From assembly GCF_006711645.1 (NCBI RefSeq), contig NZ_CP041247.1:558001-622000 (forward strand): a stretch of DNA of 64,000 nucleotides, in the 5' to 3' direction. This document shows, in pieces, positions 60,283 through 64,000 of the stretch (position 1 is its first letter; each line of letters opens with the position of its first letter). Source of the DNA: Klebsiella electrica. Its GTDB lineage: Bacteria > Pseudomonadota > Gammaproteobacteria > Enterobacterales > Enterobacteriaceae. A program made the position numbers and the translations under genes. Below the pieces are notes generated by a model. The model did not search any database and had not been told where the DNA came from. It saw nothing but the letters and a program-made list of their open reading frames with translations.

Positions 60283-60789
60283 ATGATTAACGACATTCTG
60301 GCGCCGGACCTGAGGGTGGTCTTTTGCGGCATTAATCCGGGGAAGTCCTCTGCCCATACCGGTTTTCATTTCGCGCATCCGGGCAATCGTTTCTGGAAAG
60401 TGATCTACCAGGCTGGCTTTACCGACCGTCTGTTGAAGCCGGAAGAGGAGCTGCAGCTGCTCGATACGCGCTGTGGGATTACGATGCTGGTGGAACGCCC
60501 GACGGTTCAGGCCAGCGAGGTCGCCTTGCAGGAGCTACGTAGCGGCGGGCGGGATTTGGTGCTGAAAATTGAACAGTATCAGCCGCAGGCGCTGGCGATT
60601 CTCGGCAAACAGGCCTTTGAGAAAGCGTTTCAGGTACGCGGCGCGCGCTGGGGCAAGCAGCAGGTGACCATCGGCGATACGGAGGTGTGGGTGCTGCCAA
60701 ACCCCAGCGGATTGAACCGGGCGACGCTGGATAAGCTGGTGGAGGCGTATCGCGAACTGGATGATGCGCTGGCATCGCGAGGTCGCTAG
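60283..60789 (+). CDS. mug: Mismatch-specific G:U/T DNA glycosylase
   Basis: 168 residues of the UDG superfamily family 2. The active-site motif is [16 protein letters not shown] (Asn in GINPG), the intercalation loop is [10 protein letters not shown], and [15 protein letters not shown] follows the first motif. It removes uracil, ethenocytosine and thymine opposite G. ATG 60283 follows GGGGGAAAG; an upstream ATG 60268 is not supported. It is convergent with rpoD across a shared terminator. Confidence 0.96.
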   Translation: MINDILAPDLRVVFCGINPGKSSAHTGFHFAHPGNRFWKVIYQAGFTDRLLKPEEELQLLDTRCGITMLVERPTVQASEVALQELRSGGRDLVLKIEQYQPQALAILGKQAFEKAFQVRGARWGKQQVTIGDTEVWVLPNPSGLNRATLDKLVEAYRELDDALASRGR

Positions 60790-60845
60790 CCTGTCGTAAG
60801 TACCGGCACCGACAGTCTCTGACGCTAACAGAGTGAACAGAAGGC

Positions 60846-60877
60846 AAAAAAAAAGCTCCCCCGCAGGGAGCTTTTTC
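60846..60877. terminator. Bidirectional terminator between mug and rpoD
   Basis: AAAAAGCTCCC and GGGAGCTTTTT, with a CCGCA loop, flanked by A and T runs, 15 bases from the rpoD stop. Confidence 0.9.
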
Positions 60878-60892
60878 TGTTTCCGGCAACGA

Positions 60893-62737
60893 TTAATCGT
60901 CGAGGAAGCTACGCAGCACTTCAGAACGGCTCGGGTGACGCAGCTTGCGCAGTGCCTTCGCTTCGATCTGACGGATACGTTCGCGGGTAACGTCGAACTG
61001 TTTGCCGACTTCTTCCAGCGTGTGGTCGGTATTCATATCGATACCGAAACGCATACGCAGAACCTTCGCTTCACGGGCGGTCAGGCCTGCCAGCACATCG
61101 TGAGTGGCGGCACGCAGGCTTTCCGTGGTCGCGGAGTCCAGCGGCAGCTCGAGGGTGGTATCCTCGATGAAATCGCCCAGATGTGAATCTTCATCGTCGC
61201 CGATCGGCGTTTCCATGGAGATTGGCTCTTTGGCAATTTTCAGCACTTTACGAATTTTATCTTCCGGCATCAGCATGCGTTCAGCCAGCTCTTCCGGCGT
61301 CGGCTCACGACCCATTTCCTGCAGCATCTGGCGGGAGATACGGTTGAGTTTGTTGATGGTCTCAATCATATGCACCGGAATACGGATGGTGCGCGCCTGA
61401 TCCGCGATAGAGCGGGTGATCGCCTGACGGATCCACCAGGTGGCGTAGGTAGAGAACTTGTAGCCGCGACGATATTCGAACTTATCAACCGCTTTCATCA
61501 GGCCAATGTTACCTTCCTGAATCAGATCGAGGAACTGCAGGCCACGGTTGGTGTATTTCTTGGCGATAGAGATAACCAGACGTAAGTTCGCTTCAACCAT
61601 CTCTTTCTTCGCGCGGCGGGCTTTCGCTTCACCGATAGACATACGACGGTTGATATCTTTAACCTGATCGATGGTCAGGCCGGTTTCTTCTTCAATCTGC
61701 TGTAGCTTCTGCAGGCCGCGCTGAACGTCTTCTTTGACGTCGTGCAGCTTTTCAGACCACGGCTTGTTCATGGCGACAGCCGCGTTGAACCAGGTTTCGC
61801 TGGTTTCGTTGCCGGTGAACAGGGTGATGAAGTTTTTCTTCGGCATTTTGCACTGTTCGACGCACAGTTTCATGATGATGCGTTCCTGAGTACGGACCCT
61901 GTCCATCATGCTACGCATGCTGCCGACCAGGTAATCGAACTGTTTCGGTACCAGGCGGAACTGTTTGAACACTTCGGACAGCTTGAGAATTTCTTCCTGA
62001 GCTGCGGCGTGGCTACGGCCTTTTGCTTTGATAGTATCGCGGGTCAGCTCGTACTGCGTACGCAGCTCGGCGAATTTCTCACGCGCCAGCTCAGGGTCGA
62101 TGCTGTTGTCGTCATCGCTGCTGTCGTCGTCATCGTCTTCATCTTCGTCTTCGTCGTCATCCATCTCTTCCTGAGAGAGTTCAGAGCCGACGTGCGTCGC
62201 GGTTGGCGCCAGGTCTTCTTCGGCGTTCGGATCAACGAAACCGGTAATCAGGTCAGACAGGCGCGCTTCTTCAGCTTCAACGCGGTCGTACTGCTCCAGC
62301 AGATAGGTAATGGCTTCCGGATATTCAGCAACGGAGCACTGAACCTGGTTGATCCCATCTTCAATACGCTTGGCGATGTCGATTTCGCCTTCACGCGTCA
62401 GCAGTTCTACGGTACCCATTTCACGCATATACATGCGCACCGGATCGGTTGTACGTCCGATTTCAGATTCCACGCTGGACAACACCTGCGCAGCAGCTTC
62501 TTCTGCATCTTCGTCGGTGTTGTTGCTGTTTTCAGCCAGCAGCAGATCATCGGCATCCGGTGCTTCTTCCATCACCTGAATGCCCATGTCATTGATCATT
62601 TGGATGATGTCTTCGATCTGATCGGAGTCGACGATATCTTCCGGCAGATGGTCATTGACCTCGGCATAGGTCAGATAGCCTTGCTCCTTACCACGTTGGA
62701 CAAGAAGCTTCAGCTGTGACTGCGGGTTTTGCTCCAT
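60893..62737 (-). CDS. rpoD: RNA polymerase sigma-70 factor
   Basis: 614 residues, one more than E. coli. Region 1.1 is at the N-terminus. An acidic non-conserved insert lies around 190-215 (Asp/Glu run). Region 2 includes [20 protein letters not shown], region 3 includes [20 protein letters not shown], and the region 4.2 HTH is [23 protein letters not shown] 62737 ([10 protein letters not shown]) is the family start. It is the last gene of the rpsU-dnaG-rpoD macromolecular synthesis operon; the 150-base gap 62738-62887 to dnaG is the usual processing region. Confidence 0.98.
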   Translation of the reverse strand: MEQNPQSQLKLLVQRGKEQGYLTYAEVNDHLPEDIVDSDQIEDIIQMINDMGIQVMEEAPDADDLLLAENSNNTDEDAEEAAAQVLSSVESEIGRTTDPVRMYMREMGTVELLTREGEIDIAKRIEDGINQVQCSVAEYPEAITYLLEQYDRVEAEEARLSDLITGFVDPNAEEDLAPTATHVGSELSQEEMDDDEDEDEDDDDDSSDDDNSIDPELAREKFAELRTQYELTRDTIKAKGRSHAAAQEEILKLSEVFKQFRLVPKQFDYLVGSMRSMMDRVRTQERIIMKLCVEQCKMPKKNFITLFTGNETSETWFNAAVAMNKPWSEKLHDVKEDVQRGLQKLQQIEEETGLTIDQVKDINRRMSIGEAKARRAKKEMVEANLRLVISIAKKYTNRGLQFLDLIQEGNIGLMKAVDKFEYRRGYKFSTYATWWIRQAITRSIADQARTIRIPVHMIETINKLNRISRQMLQEMGREPTPEELAERMLMPEDKIRKVLKIAKEPISMETPIGDDEDSHLGDFIEDTTLELPLDSATTESLRAATHDVLAGLTAREAKVLRMRFGIDMNTDHTLEEVGKQFDVTRERIRQIEAKALRKLRHPSRSEVLRSFLDD

Positions 62738-62887
62738 AAGACGGTATCCACACTTAATTCGTTTGATTGGTGTCGACAGACAAACTGCCAACATTTAAAG
62801 CGAGGGCGTACTTATATTATTGCCGCTGCGCCTCAGCGCGGCTGTCGGGGGCTTCCCGAACGATATTCGGCACTTAAGCCGTGCAAT

Positions 62888-64000
62888 TCATTTTTTTGCC
62901 AGCTCCTGACTGATGGTCCAGAGTTCCCGGCGTTCTTCACTGCTTAAACCGTGTGTACGGTCGCGGGCTATCAACTCTTCTTGCCGCAGTTCCAGCAGTG
63001 AATCAAACATATGGTTGAGCGCGTCGGTGAAGGTTTTTTCCGCGATATCTTTATCTGCTATATCGTCCCACATCGACAGTTTTTCAAGGGTTGCGGCCTC
63101 ATTTGTACCGCGATACTGCTCTAAAAGTTGCCCGGTGGTCAGACCTGGCTGAGACAAACAGGTTTTGACCAGTTCGCTGAACAGGCCAAGCCCGGGCATT
63201 TTGCGCTGATCCAGGCCCTCTAAAGGCGGAACCAGCGGCGCCAGATCCGGGTTTTGCACCAGCAGTCCTATTAGTATACGCATGGTCGTGCGTTTTAGCT
63301 GCGGCGCGGGGCGCGGAGTACCACTTTCTGTCTGTTTAGGCATTAAACGTTCAAGCTGAGCGTCATCTAAAATCCCCAGCTTGTTGCCCAGCTCCTGGCG
63401 CAAATAAATGCGCAGCGTTTCACCCGGTACCTGGGTGATGAGCGGCAGCGCTAAAGTACTGAGCTGTGCGCGCCCGTCCGGGGTGCTCAAGTCGACCTGC
63501 GGCAGCAGGCTGTTGAACAAAAACGTGGAGAGCGGCTGAGCCTGCTCCATCCGCGCTTCAAATGCCGCTTTCCCCTCTTTACGCACCAGCGTATCCGGGT
63601 CTTCGCCGTCGGGCAGAAACATAAAGCGTAGCTGACGACCGTCGGTCATGTACGGCAGCGCCGTTTCCAGCGCACGCCAGGCGGCATCGCGGCCAGCCCG
63701 GTCGCCGTCATAACAGCAGATGACCTGATTGGTCGCCCGGAACAAAAGCTGAATATGGTCGGCAGTGGTCGAGGTCCCCAGCGACGCGACGGCGTAGTTG
63801 ATGTCGAACTGCGCCAGCGCCACAACGTCCATATAACCTTCGACAACCAGCAAACGTGGTGGTTCGGCGTTATCCTGCTGTGCTTCATACAGGCCGTACA
63901 GCTGACGACCCTTATGGAAAATATCGGTTTCCGGGGAGTTAAGGTACTTCGGCAGGGCATCGCCCAGCACGCGGCCACCAAAACCAATCACCCGGCCTCG
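62888..64000 (-). CDS. dnaG: DNA primase, C-terminal part (5' end outside window)
   Basis: About 371 codons at the 3' end of dnaG. The frame is open to the right edge and continues beyond it. Visible are IGFGGRVLGDALPKYLNSPE of the core, the TOPRIM motifs LLVVEGYMDVVALAQF and VICCYDGDRAGRDAA with catalytic acids, and the C-terminal DnaB-interacting helices (LLELRQEELIARDRTHGLSS). It makes RNA primers at the replication fork. The zinc-binding N-terminal domain is not in view. Confidence 0.97.
   Translation of the reverse strand, partial: RGRVIGFGGRVLGDALPKYLNSPETDIFHKGRQLYGLYEAQQDNAEPPRLLVVEGYMDVVALAQFDINYAVASLGTSTTADHIQLLFRATNQVICCYDGDRAGRDAAWRALETALPYMTDGRQLRFMFLPDGEDPDTLVRKEGKAAFEARMEQAQPLSTFLFNSLLPQVDLSTPDGRAQLSTLALPLITQVPGETLRIYLRQELGNKLGILDDAQLERLMPKQTESGTPRPAPQLKRTTMRILIGLLVQNPDLAPLVPPLEGLDQRKMPGLGLFSELVKTCLSQPGLTTGQLLEQYRGTNEAATLEKLSMWDDIADKDIAEKTFTDALNHMFDSLLELRQEELIARDRTHGLSSEERRELWTISQELAKK

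Noticed and set aside
61742..62719. 325-codon plus-strand frame
   Set aside because: Antisense to rpoD; Phe/Val/His-rich translation is a shadow of the acidic sigma-factor codons.

Overview
The window is chromosomal DNA of an Enterobacteriaceae bacterium. Gene order follows the Escherichia coli segment from the aga cluster to dnaG almost gene for gene (aga, gar, rnpB, yha, yqj, exu/uxa, alx, fadH, patA, ileX, mug, rpoD, dnaG). The blocks added to that backbone (a full lsr locus beside fadH, and a dhaMLK / glycerol dehydrogenase / dhaR block beside rpoD) point to an Enterobacter/Klebsiella/Kosakonia-type relative rather than E. coli. I cannot fix the genus. Relative to E. coli K-12 as I remember it, garP, sstT, ygjQ and yhaI are not seen at their usual places.

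Left part (1-12.7 kb): amino-sugar and aldarate catabolism. agaS is cut by the left edge. The intact N-acetylgalactosamine set kbaZ-agaVWEF-agaA runs leftward, with the repressor gene agaR diverging, and five AgaR-like operators sit in the two promoter regions. The gar genes follow (garD diverging from garLRK). The transporter garP is missing, and what looks like its last codons survive directly before garL. garK is followed by rnpB, the RNase P RNA.

rnpB island (about 12.75-17.4 kb): an atypical segment flanked by partial copies of the rnpB 3' end. It holds a PAAR-like protein, a PAAR effector ending in a colicin E3-type ribonuclease domain, its likely immunity gene, a frameshifted glycine-rich toxin fragment, and an immunity-like gene split by an IS5-family element. 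Joining across the IS restores that reading frame.

Middle (17.4-37.3 kb): backbone genes yhaLKJH, yqjGFKEDC, mzrA-yqjA, the hexuronate genes (exuR, exuT, uxaCA with ExuR/CRP-like sites), ygjV, alx with a manganese-riboswitch-type leader, ygjR, ygjP, rlmG and fadH.

Right part (37.4-64 kb): the complete AI-2 uptake and processing locus (lsrKR diverging from lsrACDBFG). It is followed by an AT-rich insertion of three genes ending in a type VI secretion Hcp, which reads as an orphan Hcp / candidate cargo / candidate immunity cassette. Next come patA (TTG start, sigma-54-type promoter), yqjI/yqjH, the dihydroxyacetone kinase operon diverging from glycerol dehydrogenase and dhaR (four matching operator-like dyads between them), a YoaC-like gene, a class C acid phosphatase, tRNA-Ile(CAU), mug, rpoD and the 3' part of dnaG. 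No type VI structural operon, rRNA, CRISPR array or prophage is visible. The two secretion-linked cassettes would have to be served by machinery encoded elsewhere.
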